Shown piece after piece: positions 34,911 through 47,056 of a stretch of DNA of 64,000 nucleotides. Both the position numbers and the translations under genes were made by a program. Within the stretch, counting starts at the first letter, position 1. The number at the start of each line of letters is the position of its first letter. Source of the DNA: Botryococcus braunii (taxonomy: Eukaryota; Chlorophyta; Trebouxiophyceae); assembly GCA_002005505.1 (NCBI GenBank), contig KV908378.1:495212-559211 (forward strand), read 5' to 3'. The notes beneath the pieces were generated by a model. It saw only the letters and a program-made list of their open reading frames with translations. It was not told the origin of the DNA and did not search any database.

Positions 34911-36337
34911 TTATGGAAGGATCCCAATGACGGAGATCCTCTGGCACACGGATGATTTTGGTACGGACGGACTGGCGGCCACTTCAGCCACGAGTCCAAC
35001 TTAATTACGTTTGACCTGCGTTATGAGTCTGCCAGGTGCTACATGTTACATGCACAAGTTTTATAGTAACAGTCAATCGAGGCACTGTCGTGGTATATAT
35101 GTCCCTATAGACACTTTGTTTGCACTATACAGTGTCTAGTCTACAACCAAATTTGTCCTTCAGCATTCCAAGCGTGGGAAGTCAGTGGCATTTCTGCAGC
35201 CCAGTGAGGGACAAGCTTACCATGAATCCACTGAGCCCATATCTCGTCTGAAAAACATGTTGCCGCCGCAAGCAACAATGTTGCCAGGTCTCTATAGAGT
35301 TGCCAGGTCTCTATAGCTATTTTTCCTCAGGGGCTAGGTGCTCCAGGGCCCCTGGATGAACACTGGGTTCAGGCCACACATTGTAAGTTTGGCCGGGCCT
35401 GAGTCCTACTAGCGACGCAAAGTGGTGCGTACCTCCCCCAGGGGTCTCTCTGGGGGAGGGACCTCTGGATCTCGGTGGCTGAAAAGCCCCAGCTCTTCAC
35501 GATGCAGTGGGGAGACTAACATTCTGTGCATCAGAAACACTTATAGAAATTTGATTACCATGTAACACGCAATCCCAGTGCTTTAAACGTCATGTCACAA
35601 AATCAGCGTGACCGGGGGTACAAGGCTTAATCCATAACAAGGCACGACAAAGCATGCTTACCAGGGTGGAGAATGGTTACCAAAAGGCATTGGCTAGTAG
35701 GGTAGTATACGTTAGAATAAAAGCAACAGCTGACATAAGTGAAATTCGTATTGACGTGAGGGAGGCAGTGGCAATCTCGAAAGGTTGCAGGTAGGGAGAA
35801 GGGCAGGGAGTCGTAGAGTGGGCAAGGGGGGGGGGGGGGACGAGGGGCGCTTGACTGTTATGATGGCAATTCCAATGAGGTCACATTTCTGAAGTTTGCC
35901 ACGACCGGGTTCGTCCCAACTCGAAAGGAAGGAGGTGTGCCAAAACCCCAAACAAATTCAACCACGTTGGACTTCCCAGCTTTAAGGTGGCATACGGGGA
36001 CCCAAATAGAGAGGGGGGAAGGAGAAGAGAGAGGGGGGCTAGAGAAAGGGAGGGGGAGGGGGATAATTATCATAATGGAAGAATCCGGAGATGGCGCGAA
36101 GAAGCGAAGCCTGACATAAACACACTTTCTATTCTACCTTCATTCACTTTTCACGTTTACCTTTACAGAGAAAAGTGGATATATCAGTCTCAGGCCCAAG
36201 GTGCCCGAACAGTCACGTGTTGACACCCGAATAGCTGCAGGTGCAAAGATTATATATCGGGTGATATTGGAAAATCGGCTGCCGTTGTCCCACCCCTTCG
36301 TCCATTGCCGCCTTCATTTCAACCCAGCTTCTTCATC
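34911..36337. other. Intergenic, no gene seen; small direct and inverted repeats
   Basis: 'gttgccaggtctctatag' is tandemly duplicated near 35281-35318. An inverted repeat CCTCCCCCAG/CTGGGGGAGG with an 8-nt loop lies at 35432-35459. A G-run is at 35827-35839. No supported gene. Confidence 0.5.
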
Positions 36338-36628
36338 CCTGCAATAAGCTGCAGTCTTAGCAGTCTATGCAGGGAACAGTACCACACATGGATGAGTCGT
36401 ACCACACAAGGACGACTGCTCAAGTACTGGAGTCTGCGAAGCAACAGATCTATTTACAATGCAAGTGCACTAAAGCGTAACTGCTCTAACTAAGGAACAA
36501 CGAATCAAGGGATACCTGCAATAAGCTGCAGTCTTAGCAGTCTATGCAGGGAACAGTACCACACATTGATGAGTCGTACCAAACAAGGACGACTGCTCAA
36601 GTACTGGAGTCTGCGAAGCAACAGATCT
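36338..36628 (+). repeat. 177-bp-period direct duplication
   Basis: The ~114-bp block 'cctgcaataagctgcagtct...agcaacagatcta' occurs at 36338-36451 and 36515-36628 with only a few changes, separated by 63 bp of unique sequence. Confidence 0.9.
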
Positions 36629-37208
36629 ACCAGAAAATCTGTGATACTATCCCTTAAATACTGACGCAGGAGGACTTACATAATTTGCCTCCCTTAGCCG
36701 TCACCGTCAAGCACTTTATGCACGCAACTCATGCGGAATGTCCCGCTATCCGTGCGAATCCCGTCGTACCATTCAAGCATCGTCAAAAGTACTGACCGCT
36801 AAGACGGATTACCGCATCCGACTAGCCCTCGAATGGCATGAACGACTCGATCAATGCAAATGACGTCCGTAGGACTACTCGGAGTTTGGAACGAACACTA
36901 AGGTAGCAGTAGGTGCCTAAGATGGTCCGAATACAACACCATTTGGACTTTACTTGCCCGAATCTACCCGTTAGCACCTTAACCACTGTCCGAATCATCC
37001 GAATTAGTCCGTAAACAACCCTATAAACACTAAGATAGGGTTTTCAGGTACCCAGTACCTCAATATATGTCTCATGAGTGACACCTTACTCAGGTCAGTG
37101 ACCATTATGTTTGCACCAGTCACGTCACTTCACAAATACACACAATCACAGTGGGAGTTTCCAACTTAGAAATTCTCCACTGAGCCCAAGGGGCCCATTT
37201 TACAACAG
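36629..37208. other. Intergenic, no gene seen
   Basis: No recognisable feature. Confidence 0.5.
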
Positions 37209-37216
37209 GTGAACTC

Positions 37217-37648
<432 letters not shown>

Positions 37649-37996
37649 TTACCTTTAAGAACACAGAGGGATGGTGCTATTCCAGCCCAATCCGATAATG
37701 GGGTCTCCTGGGGACCGATCTACATGCATGGGACCCGATGCCGGATGCGACAGTATATACATCTCAATGCCGAGGCGTTTAGCTCAAACTTTGCTTCGAG
37801 AAACATTTCTGTTCAATGTGATTGGAAAGAAAAGTAATGATTGGAGATTTTGGCAGGAACTAGTGATGCTGTGTTCCGTCGCTAATGGGCTGCGTCTGGT
37901 CTTGGGCAACCGAAGTCGCATTCAGGTGTTCACACTTTTTAAAAGGCTAGGCAGCAGAGATGTCTCGTATTGTTTATACCTTGAAGGAATTTTTAA

Positions 37997-38744
37997 AACG
38001 AGGATGTATGTTCCCCATGGGACGGCCAGGGTTCGGGCCTTAGCAGTCTTGGACGGACTCCAAGATGTCGGCTGGTCACCGTAGCGAGCAAAGGCTTTGG
38101 AGAAAAACCTAAACCAAAGCGTGCAACGGTCTCAAAGGTGTGGTTTGGGTTTCGTGTCTTGTATTCACCCCCTTGGCAGTGCTTGACCGCAATAGGTAGG
38201 GTCGCAGGAAAGGCAGGACCCAGATGTTGTGGGACAACCAGGCGACTCCTTGCCACCCAAACAGCGACCTTCTGAGGATTTTTCGGATATTCAAGAAGTC
38301 CCTCCTCAGGTATGCACCGTTGAAGTTTCAGTCCAGATGGCTGTAGTATTGACGACGCTGTTGGAAATGGCAGATGCACATGATGCTCCCATTGAATCAA
38401 CAGCAGTTGCAGAGCGGCCCTGACCATGTTCTGGGGGTGGACAAGTGCAGGTGAATGACCGAATCCTCAAGCGAATACTACTCTTTAGTGGCGGTCCAGT
38501 GTTTTTGGGGTTCCTCTTATATCCTTTGTTTTATTACATAAAAGTTGGGCTGCAACTGGACTTGCCTATTTGGGTGGTTTATATTGTCCAATTATTCACT
38601 TTTGGTGGAGGATTGTTGGGAATTACATATGGTGTACTGTCCTCGTCATGGGATCCAGACAGAGAAAACAGCAGCCTGTTGGGCGTGAACGAGTTCAAAG
38701 CAAATCTTCCCATCGTATTGGAAAGCCTTCGCACCCGCAAATAA
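37997..38744 (+). CDS. PAM68: PAM68-like photosystem II assembly protein (first exon incomplete)
   Basis: Three exons: open frame up to 38137, 38208-38309, and 38451-38744 (TAA), all phase 0. The first ends with a plastid-processing-like sequence, CRLVTVASKGFGEKPKPKR. The second encodes an acidic linker (PSEDFSDIQEVPPQ). The last carries the family core: a hydrophobic segment GGPVFLGFLLYPLFYYIKVG, then LDLPIWVVYIVQLFTFGGG as a second one, then GITYGVLSSSWDP and a C-terminal LLGVNEFKANLPIV. This matches the two-helix thylakoid PAM68 family (DUF3464), which assists early photosystem II (D1) assembly. No ATG exists in frame after the stop at 37994-37996, so the initiator codon must lie in an upstream exon I could not place; the listed start is only the limit of the open frame. 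Confidence 0.85.
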
Positions 38745-39717
38745 AAATGCATCTTGCCGTGGATGCATATGCCAAAGACATGCGAGGTTTCCAAGTATCA
38801 CCCATTCACCCCAATGGACTTGGTTGTGTTCATGATTCTAAACAAGCCTATGGTTTAGCTGTTGACGGCCGGCAGGGCTGCATGGCCATTTGGGTATGTG
38901 GGGATCTGAATCCCAATGGAACAATGGTGGACACGAACAGCCACACGGCCAGGCGGGGCGTAAGAACCTGGGGTTGTACTTTTGTGCAAGAGCAAGCTGT
39001 GGTTTCTGCTTCAGCAAGGCTAGAGGCGGTCTGGTTGAAAGACCGCAGATGGTTCCCGCAACCCAGAATCCACCTGGAGGCAGGTCTTCTAACAGGAACC
39101 ACATGACATTGCTTTGAAGGCAGACACTAGTTCTGTTTTTGTGTTGAGAACTGCTGTAGAGCAATGAGCAATAAGGGTTGTGCACAGAATGTCGATGATG
39201 GTGCTGCTCTCAAAGGGTTTCTATGGCACCAGCTTCTTGTCGCAACGTGCGACAGCAAGGTTTGGAACATGCTCCCCTCCCCTCTTCTCCCCCCTTTCCC
39301 CACTCCTTTCCCTAAAGCTATTTCGCCATTGCTCACCTTACTTCCGCAGCGGCTATGCTGCATGTGGCCTTTGCATATTCTTTACTGCGAGGTGCACAGG
39401 ATCAAGCATAGTCACCTACTGCATGGCCTTATAGGTTATTCTGAACGTTGCATCTCATCTGACATACCCGCTCAAGCCAGACATTGTGGTGAACTCAACA
39501 GGGCTTGACGTACATGGGTCCCCATTTCAGCCAGCAACGTTAGAGGATTTAATGCATGTATTAGGTTAGTTGGCCTTTGTGTTCTTTGGGAGCCACCTTT
39601 AAAGACTAGCGGCTGTTCTTTAACCCGCGACATGAAGGAAACTGTTTGCATTGCAAATTGCATTAATAGCGATCATTATAGGATGTTGATATGCGTGAAA
39701 GTTGCACTGGACTGCAG
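38745..39717. other. Intergenic or intronic, no gene seen
   Basis: Downstream of PAM68. Any upstream exons of the candidate interrupted gene (39718 onward) would have to lie here, but I cannot identify them. Confidence 0.4.
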
Positions 39718-39815
39718 GAGGCTCCGGTGTCCTTGTTACTTCCAGACTACAGACAATTTTTGTCTGCATTGGTAGAAGACGGACTACGTCACCTTGGTTT
39801 AGCTGGATTGAAACC
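39718..39815 (+). pseudogene. Candidate exon interrupted by the copia insertion (left part)
   Basis: After an AG acceptor (ctgcag) an open segment reads EAPVSLLLPDYRQFLSALVEDG and on to GLAGLK. It stops at the copia target duplication. Joining it in thought to the right flank at 47057 keeps the frame open (…KPFAQKWLVGNC) up to a GT donor after 47092. The next candidate exon, 47379-47553, has the matching phase and ends in TGA. The family is not recognised. The minus strand is also open across the empty site, so this gene call is tentative. Confidence 0.35.
39811..39815. repeat. Target site duplication of copia element (left)
   Basis: AAACC, matched by 47052-47056 at the other end. Confidence 0.9.
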
Positions 39816-40694
39816 TCAAGCATTTCTGCTTGCGGCGTCACCTGCAGTGATGGCACGACGGCAGCGTCACTTCGTAGCCTGTGGGAAAAACCGTCCACGC
39901 TACAACGTTTCCAGGAACAGCACACAGCACTCTCCAACAGTAGAGGTTGGTCAAGGATACCAACATGCTTCGGACAAGTCTTACAAATGATCTTAACTGC
40001 TCTCACTCTTGCTAAAGACCACGTAACACTACGCCTTGCCTGATAGCAGAGTTCAGCACCAAAGAGGCCTTGCGATGTCTACTTTACGTCACTAGAATAC
40101 AATAATAGTTCATCAGTAACTCAGCAAGGTCTCTTTGTGATGTTTGTACAGTGAAACTATCTTACCGCCACAACGGTGGACGTCAACATAAGTCTCAATG
40201 AGGTCAAACATTCAGTGCGCTCTCGTCATGCACTCTCATCAATGCACACAGCAGTAATATCTAACTGGTCTGAATGTTTGAGCACAATCATATCTGGAAC
40301 GGCTTTGAGAATCCTAAACACACCTGCAGTGATGGCACGACGGCAGCGTCACTTCGTAGCCTGTGGGAAAAACCGTCCACGCTACAACGTTTCCAGGAAC
40401 AGCACACAGCACTCTCCAACAGTAGAGGTTGGTCAAGGATACCAACATGCTTCGGACAAGTACCGAGCCGTTCCTGGGCTGCCCAGGGATGGCTCGGACT
40501 GCAGGGATCCTAAAGTACTACCATACGTAATGTCTATTGAGAACGCATATCGTACAAGTCACGTGTTATGTCATTGAGGTACGAGTATGATCTATACCGT
40601 TCATAAAGGGCTATAACGGCTATAGTTTACACTGCTGTTGATGGCATGTGACAGGGGATGTCACTAAGTACAGTATTGACCAATTCATTCAACA
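39816..40694 (-). repeat. 3' LTR of copia element
   Basis: 879 bp. Contains an internal 140-bp direct duplication (39839-39978 and 40321-40460). Confidence 0.93.
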
Positions 40695-40704
40695 CTTCCC
40701 CTTG
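40695..40704 (-). promoter_or_regulatory. Polypurine tract of copia element
   Basis: On the minus strand, CAAGGGGAAG immediately precedes the 3' LTR. Confidence 0.85.
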
Positions 40705-40719
40705 ACAGCACCCTGTCAC

Positions 40720-43700
40720 CTATGTCATCTTCACAAGTCCAAACCCTCGCCTGTGCATCTGGAAGGCAGGGCGAGCGAGAGGCTTTGTCAGCATGTCTGC
40801 CTTGTTCCTTGCAGACTCCACATAGCAGAGTGTAACCTGCCCCTTTGCAATAGCTTCACGTGCAAAGTGGAAGCACACTGCAATGTGCTTAGTATACTTG
40901 CTATACAGTGGGTTTTTCAGGTTAGCAATGCACCCCTGATTGTCACAGTATAGCTTCACTGACCAAGGAGGAGTTCCGATTTCCTCCATGAACCCACGCA
41001 GCCAGTTAAGCTCCTTAATAGCCAGACTGGTTGCCATGAATTCTGCCTCCACAGTGGAGGTAGCAACTGAGTGTTGCTTCTTACTACCCCAGACCACAGC
41101 ACTGCCAAACACTGATAGCACATATCCCGAGGTAGAATGCCTGCTGTCAATATCGCCAGCATAATCTGCATCAACATGACCTTCTAACACAGGCCCTTTC
41201 CCTCCCAGCACTAAGACACACTCTCGAGTAGACTGAAGATACCTCAATACCCTCAAGCCCTCATTCATGTGGGCAGTGGTGGGAGCGTTCCGGTAACGGG
41301 ACAGAACACCCACAGCCTGAGCTATATCAGGTCGAGTTGTATTAGCAATATACAACAGAGACCCAACAAGCTCACAATATCTATGCCCGGGAGGCAGTGG
41401 AGTCCCAGACCCAAAGCTGGTCTCACCCACTGTAACCTGCGGCATCCCAGACATCACAAAGTCTTTACTCATGGGAGTATCGACTGTACGTGACTCAGCA
41501 CTCACCCCAAACTTCTCACACAGTGCATCAATCTTAGGCACGCAGCTCAGTGATAAGCACCGATTCTCTCTATCTCTCAGGATCTGGCAGCCCAAGAAGT
41601 CCTTGACTTCACCAAGGTCATGAATCTTGAAGCTTGCCAACAGCTCCTTTTTCACCCATTCTATCTCTTCCGCACCCATTGCCACAATCAAAAGATCATC
41701 AACATACACAAGCATGTATGACAGCTCCCCATCCTCGTGTCTCTTTATGTAAACTCCCGCATCGCTCTTACACACTTCATATCCCATACTCAGCAGCTTC
41801 TCATTCAGGGTCTTGTGCCAAGCCCTGGGAGCCTGCTTCAGGCCATAAAGGGCCTTACGCAGTCTGCACACAATGTTGGGGTTGCCATTATCAAATCCAG
41901 GAGGCTGTGTCACATACACCTCCTCCTCTAATTCACCATTCAAAAAGGCGGTCTTTATATCCACCTGGTGAATTTCCATGTTCTTTGCTGCAGCAGTTGC
42001 TAGCAAAGTCCTCCTGGACCCATAGCTACTGGTAGGTGCAAAGACCTCATCTACATCAACTCCAGGAATCTGTCTACAGCCCTGGGCTACAAGCCGAGCC
42101 TTAAATCTCAACACGTTCCCATGTGCATCAGTCTTCACAGAGAAGATCCAATGCACAGGGATCACCTTGTGTCCCCTGGGTCTCTCAACGTACTCCATCA
42201 CCTCGTGCGCATCAAGAGAATCTTGCTCCTCTTGCATTGCCTGGCGCCAGAATTCCCACTGAGGGGATCTTTGCGCCTCCCTGAGGTTTCCAGGGATTGG
42301 CACCTTGGACCACCTCACCCCAGGTATCTTACCCTTTACAGGATTCAGATTGTGATCATGCACAACATGGCTATCCTCTCTAGGCTCACACGCACGTGCT
42401 TCCACTACTCTTTCGCTCGAGGTTACTGCGTTACACACCTCTCTGACTCTCTCCCACTCTGGAGGTGTCTGCAGCTTTCTCTCCTTGGAGGATTCACATG
42501 CTGCTCCACTCAATCTGGGTCTTACATCACTCGTCATGTCCCAAACGCACTCATCACTCAAAGGCGCAGCATAATCTGGCACTGTGCGACACCCTGCAGT
42601 GGTGTCTCTCTCATCCACGCTTGTACTCTCACAACACACCTGTGACTCCCCAGTGTGTCCCTCACAAGCACGCAGAGCCTGGCCATCTGAAGACTCCCTT
42701 TGTCCATCAAGTGTCTGATTGGAAATCTCCAAACTGACCTCTCTTGCCTCACTCTCAGCGCTTACATGATCAGACATGCCCTCCAGCCTGGCCAAGTCCT
42801 GTCCATTAGGCTGAGCTTCCGTTGCTTCCCCTGGGCAAATGGCCTCTGACATTCTCCTATTCTCTCCATCACTCACATCTCCATCATGTTCCACAGTGAC
42901 CTCAGCTGCAGTCTCACGTGCTGCTACTCTCTGATCATACCGTTGCTGCCGGGTCAGCCCGTCTTGCCCTCGGACACCCATGGCCCCAACTTCCATTCGA
43001 ACACATTCTTGCACATTATTCAAACGTTGTATGTGTGACTTGGTCTCCTCGCCTCCTCGCGCCAGGTTCTCCATGTGTCCGAGTACGGACCAGCTGTGGC
43101 CGGACTGCGTATGGCTCAGCTCCGAGGAAGTGGGCTCCCCGTCCACGTTGACACTTGTAGTCTCAGAATTCTCACAGGGGTTGATTGCACATGGGGTAGT
43201 TGCACAGGGGGTGGTTGCACAGGGGGAGTCAGGTCCGGACTGCTGCACGTTGACCTCTCGGTTGCAGAGAGGCTCAGGATCATCTGAGTCCCAAAAAGAC
43301 AACTGACCCAAGGACTGCTGGCCCTCCTGTTGTACAAAAGGCAAGGCAAAGGGCTGCTGGACTGCATTTGGACTCACAGGAGACATGGTGCTAAGCCCCA
43401 CTCTGTCTGCGCCCCTTAAGTGCTCCAGAAAGGTAACATCTCTGCTTTCTTTCCAAATCCCGTTTCCCATATAAATTCTATATGCCTTTGACACACTGGA
43501 ATACCCTGTGAAGAGACCAGGGGAGGTCTTAGACTCAAACACTCCCCTTTGGTGATCAGGTATGTGCACATGTGCTAGACAGCCAAAAGTCCTGAGCAGG
43601 GATACATCGGGCTTTACCCCATGGAAGGCTTCATAAGGCGTCTTGTCACGTCCAGTCACAGGTCCCATATTGTACAGGATGCAGGCTGTCTCCACTGCTT

Positions 43701-45870
43701 CCTTCCAGAGTGACTGTTTGGCAGCTGCATGCAACATGAGTGTTCTGGCCTTCTCCTTGATTGTTCGGTTCATCCGTTCAGCAACGCCATTTTGCTGAGG
43801 CGTGTATGCTGCAGAGGTCTCAAATTTAATTCCCTCCTGCGTACAGAAACCCTTCAATGTACTGTTGAGGAATTCTGTCCCCCTGTCAGTACGAATGCAC
43901 TTAACAGAGCGGTTCAACTGCCTCTGCCAAAAAATCAGGAGGTCTCTGACTGCACTGCTGATTGCATCCTTGGTTTTTACTGCCAGGGCTATGACGTAGT
44001 GCGTAGCCTCATCCACAATCGTGACAAAGAAGCGCTCCCCAGTAATAGCTGTAGGGGAGATGGGGCCAACTGTGTCCAAATGAATTCTCTCAAGGGGCTC
44101 AGTGGCTGCTCTGGAACTGGTTCCAAAAGGGGGACGACTGTGCTTTCCTTGAATGCACGCTTCACACGAAGAGTGACAGTTTGCGCAAGGGGAGAGAGAT
44201 ACAGGGATGCCCAGGACCAAATCTTCAGACTGCAGTCGCCTCATATTAACCTCCCCTGGGTGCCCCAGTCTACTGTGCCACAGTGCTCTCAATCTGCAAT
44301 CATGAGCGACTGGTGCTCTGGCTGTGTTAACAAACACAGAGACAGGGTTTCTGACTGGACTGACCTTCTGCAAGAAATACAGGCCATTTCTCTGTGCAAC
44401 TGAACAAGACCAGTTTTGAGCGCCACGCATACCAGTGTAACTTCCCACACTGTCTGTCACAAAACTAGCCCCATCACGTATAGCAGCTGTCACTGAAATC
44501 AGATTAGCTGTAGCTGAAGGAACACAATGCACATTGTGAAGCCACAGGGGTTGCTGTTCTGCACTGCTCAAGCACAGGGAACCAGTTGCAATTATCTGTC
44601 CCGTGGCATCTGACGTAGCCATATGCAAAGGAATGGGATTTCTGTGCAGGGTGGGGGAATGTAGCAGGGACAGATCATTGACTAGGTGGATGGTGGCTCC
44701 ACTGTCCACCAGAAAACTTCTCGCTTCTGGCATGACGCGTGTTGGTGTTAAGACATTCAGAGAAATCATGGCAGACATACCAGAGGGTGGTGGATATCCC
44801 CCGGGGAAAAAGTTGTTGCCGTTCCCGCTGCCCTCCGGAGGTCGAGCCACTGCAGCCGACGCTTGATTTTGGAATTGCGGAAGCAGATTGGCCATTGCAG
44901 CCATGACTTGCTGCAGGTTCTGTTGCATCTTCTCGTCCGCCTCCTTCTTGAGGCAGTTCCTCTCAAAATGGCCTAGCTTGTTGCAGTAGCGGCAGCGCCT
45001 GTTGTCACGCCGGTCCCGTCCCTCCACCTTGGTCGATGAAGCTTGGCCCCCCTGGCCTCCAGCTTGGGTCTCCTGTGGGCTTGCAGTCCCTGGTGTGGTG
45101 GAGTAGGCTGGTGTGATGGCTGCCCTGGCCACAGGGGTGACTCTGGGGACCTGGTCGTTGAAGCCCAGTCCCTTGGCTGTGGTGGAGATGATCTCCCACA
45201 GTCCCTCCAGATCCTTCCCAGCAGATGAGGAGAACATCCCAGTCTCCTTCGCTTCCTCTGGCAGGCCCTTGATGATTGCCAGCTTGGCTTCTCTCTCCAT
45301 GATGGAGTGCCCATTTCGCTTGAGTGCATGGAAGAGTGCCACCTTCCTGTTGTAGTAGTCCTCCAACGTTTCTGTCTCTCCCATGCTGGTGTGTAGGAGC
45401 TCCAGCCAGCGTGCTGTTACCTCCTGGTCTGCCCCTCCAGTAAAACGCTCTCGAACCCACTGGTAGGCATTGGCTGCCACTTGCATTGCAGCCAGCTTGG
45501 CACCCCACGCCTTGGGGACGCTCTCAATCAGCATTAGGAGCGCTGCTGCATTCTCCTCTGTGTCTGGCATTGGAGCTTCAATGGCTGCCTTGCACCTTTT
45601 GAGGCCACAGGCTGCCACATATGCCAGATCCCAGAGTGGAAATTCCACTCCCTCTCTGTCCAGAGTCACTGGACATTTGACATTCGTGGTGACGACGCCA
45701 CCGGTTTTCGTCATTGCGATGCACATCTCTCCACTCTGCGCAGTGGAGTTTGCTGGCTGGCTGGGTGATGCACTGATGGAGGAGCCAGACCCAGCTGATC
45801 CAGACTCCGTTGCAGTGCGCTTACTTCTCGTTTTCATGATCACTTGTCTGCTTCTAGTTTTCATGATCAA
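40720..45870 (-). CDS. copia gag-pol polyprotein, 1716 residues, uninterrupted
   Basis: Single frame, TAG stop. Domains with approximate residues: Gag with zinc knuckle CRYCNKLGHFERNC (about 292-305); aspartic protease FLVDSGATIHLV (about 382-393); integrase zinc region (HSRLGHPGEVNM...CEACIQGKHS, about 530-580) and catalytic core (DTVGPISPT, then QNGVAERMNRTIKEKA); a ~350-residue acidic, low-similarity linker containing CATTPCATTPC; reverse transcriptase (WIFSVKTDAHGNVLRFKARL, AFLNGELEEEVYV, YVDDLLIVA about 1387); and RNase H (STVEAEFMATS, about 1610). All catalytic motifs look intact. The N-terminus begins with a short duplication (MKTRSRQVIMKTRSKR), so translation might start at a later Met. 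Gag and Pol are in one frame, so a proteolytic or splicing mechanism would be needed to make excess Gag. Confidence 0.95.
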   Translation of the reverse strand: MIMKTRSRQVIMKTRSKRTATESGSAGSGSSISASPSQPANSTAQSGEMCIAMTKTGGVVTTNVKCPVTLDREGVEFPLWDLAYVAACGLKRCKAAIEAPMPDTEENAAALLMLIESVPKAWGAKLAAMQVAANAYQWVRERFTGGADQEVTARWLELLHTSMGETETLEDYYNRKVALFHALKRNGHSIMEREAKLAIIKGLPEEAKETGMFSSSAGKDLEGLWEIISTTAKGLGFNDQVPRVTPVARAAITPAYSTTPGTASPQETQAGGQGGQASSTKVEGRDRRDNRRCRYCNKLGHFERNCLKKEADEKMQQNLQQVMAAMANLLPQFQNQASAAVARPPEGSGNGNNFFPGGYPPPSGMSAMISLNVLTPTRVMPEARSFLVDSGATIHLVNDLSLLHSPTLHRNPIPLHMATSDATGQIIATGSLCLSSAEQQPLWLHNVHCVPSATANLISVTAAIRDGASFVTDSVGSYTGMRGAQNWSCSVAQRNGLYFLQKVSPVRNPVSVFVNTARAPVAHDCRLRALWHSRLGHPGEVNMRRLQSEDLVLGIPVSLSPCANCHSSCEACIQGKHSRPPFGTSSRAATEPLERIHLDTVGPISPTAITGERFFVTIVDEATHYVIALAVKTKDAISSAVRDLLIFWQRQLNRSVKCIRTDRGTEFLNSTLKGFCTQEGIKFETSAAYTPQQNGVAERMNRTIKEKARTLMLHAAAKQSLWKEAVETACILYNMGPVTGRDKTPYEAFHGVKPDVSLLRTFGCLAHVHIPDHQRGVFESKTSPGLFTGYSSVSKAYRIYMGNGIWKESRDVTFLEHLRGADRVGLSTMSPVSPNAVQQPFALPFVQQEGQQSLGQLSFWDSDDPEPLCNREVNVQQSGPDSPCATTPCATTPCAINPCENSETTSVNVDGEPTSSELSHTQSGHSWSVLGHMENLARGGEETKSHIQRLNNVQECVRMEVGAMGVRGQDGLTRQQRYDQRVAARETAAEVTVEHDGDVSDGENRRMSEAICPGEATEAQPNGQDLARLEGMSDHVSAESEAREVSLEISNQTLDGQRESSDGQALRACEGHTGESQVCCESTSVDERDTTAGCRTVPDYAAPLSDECVWDMTSDVRPRLSGAACESSKERKLQTPPEWERVREVCNAVTSSERVVEARACEPREDSHVVHDHNLNPVKGKIPGVRWSKVPIPGNLREAQRSPQWEFWRQAMQEEQDSLDAHEVMEYVERPRGHKVIPVHWIFSVKTDAHGNVLRFKARLVAQGCRQIPGVDVDEVFAPTSSYGSRRTLLATAAAKNMEIHQVDIKTAFLNGELEEEVYVTQPPGFDNGNPNIVCRLRKALYGLKQAPRAWHKTLNEKLLSMGYEVCKSDAGVYIKRHEDGELSYMLVYVDDLLIVAMGAEEIEWVKKELLASFKIHDLGEVKDFLGCQILRDRENRCLSLSCVPKIDALCEKFGVSAESRTVDTPMSKDFVMSGMPQVTVGETSFGSGTPLPPGHRYCELVGSLLYIANTTRPDIAQAVGVLSRYRNAPTTAHMNEGLRVLRYLQSTRECVLVLGGKGPVLEGHVDADYAGDIDSRHSTSGYVLSVFGSAVVWGSKKQHSVATSTVEAEFMATSLAIKELNWLRGFMEEIGTPPWSVKLYCDNQGCIANLKNPLYSKYTKHIAVCFHFAREAIAKGQVTLCYVESARNKADMLTKPLARPAFQMHRRGFGLVKMT

Positions 45871-46159
45871 GCCAGTTCTTCACTCTTAGCCTTAAATGAC
45901 TTCCCCTGGAAGCACTTCTTCCTAGCTCTGACACTGAGTTGATCAGTCCCAGAAGTACTTCTGCTTTCCCAGCCCAGTTGCTACTGTACAACAATTCCTT
46001 CCAGCACTACAGAAGGAATAATTTTACGTGACTAGCTCGATATGTTTGAACGGCCAGACCTCACTCGTCAGTGAAGCTCGCAGTCTCGAAGCGGGGTCCG
46101 AAACCCCTTTTCTCCCTGGAAATCTGTCGTGCGTCACTGCAAGCTCAGCTTGGAAAGCG

Positions 46160-46172
46160 TGGGCCCATAACC
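46160..46172 (-). promoter_or_regulatory. Primer binding site: tRNA-iMet half-molecule type
   Basis: On the minus strand GGTTATGGGCCCA directly abuts the 5' LTR. It is complementary to the conserved anticodon arm of eukaryotic initiator tRNA-Met (TGGGCCCATAACC), not to a tRNA 3' end. From memory of the family, Drosophila copia uses this kind of internally cleaved primer. Confidence 0.85.
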
Positions 46173-47051
46173 TCAAGCATTTCTGCTTGCGGCGTCACCT
46201 GCAGTGATGGCACGACGGCAGCGTCACTTCGTAGCCTGTGGGAAAAACCGTCCACGCTACAACGTTTCCAGGAACAGCACACAGCACTCTCCAACAGTAG
46301 AGGTTGGTCAAGGATACCAACATGCTTCGGACAAGTCTTACAAATGATCTTAACTGCTCTCACTCTTGCTAAAGACCACGTAACACTACGCCTTGCCTGA
46401 TAGCAGAGTTCAGCACCAAAGAGGCCTTGCGATGTCTACTTTACGTCACTAGAATACAATAATAGTTCATCAGTAACTCAGCAAGGTCTCTTTGTGATGT
46501 TTGTACAGTGAAACTATCTTACCGCCACAACGGTGGACGTCAACATAAGTCTCAATGAGGTCAAACATTCAGTGCGCTCTCGTCATGCACTCTCATCAAT
46601 GCACACAGCAGTAATATCTAACTGGTCTGAATGTTTGAGCACAATCATATCTGGAACGGCTTTGAGAATCCTAAACACACCTGCAGTGATGGCACGACGG
46701 CAGCGTCACTTCGTAGCCTGTGGGAAAAACCGTCCACGCTACAACGTTTCCAGGAACAGCACACAGCACTCTCCAACAGTAGAGGTTGGTCAAGGATACC
46801 AACATGCTTCGGACAAGTACCGAGCCGTTCCTGGGCTGCCCAGGGATGGCTCGGACTGCAGGGATCCTAAAGTACTACCATACGTAATGTCTATTGAGAA
46901 CGCATATCGTACAAGTCACGTGTTATGTCATTGAGGTACGAGTATGATCTATACCGTTCATAAAGGGCTATAACGGCTATAGTTTACACTGCTGTTGATG
47001 GCATGTGACAGGGGATGTCACTAAGTACAGTATTGACCAATTCATTCAACA
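46173..47051 (-). repeat. 5' LTR of copia element
   Basis: 879 bp, apparently identical to 39816-40694 with a constant offset of 6357. Carries the same 140-bp internal duplication (46196-46335 and 46678-46817). Confidence 0.93.
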
Positions 47052-47056
47052 AAACC
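47052..47056. repeat. Target site duplication of copia element (right)
   Basis: AAACC. Confidence 0.9.

Larger units (their letters stand above)
39816..47051 (-). mobile_element. Ty1/copia LTR retrotransposon, intact and very young (7236 bp)
   Basis: Direct repeats of 879 bp (39816-40694 and 46173-47051) appear identical base for base. The 5-bp duplication AAACC flanks the element. On the minus strand the LTR begins TGTTGAATG and ends GCTTGA rather than the usual CA. The order is 5' LTR, primer site, ~300-bp leader, one uninterrupted 1716-codon gag-pol frame, polypurine tract, 3' LTR. The order of integrase before reverse transcriptase defines copia. Identical LTRs and an unbroken frame suggest a very recent insertion and possible activity. 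Confidence 0.96.
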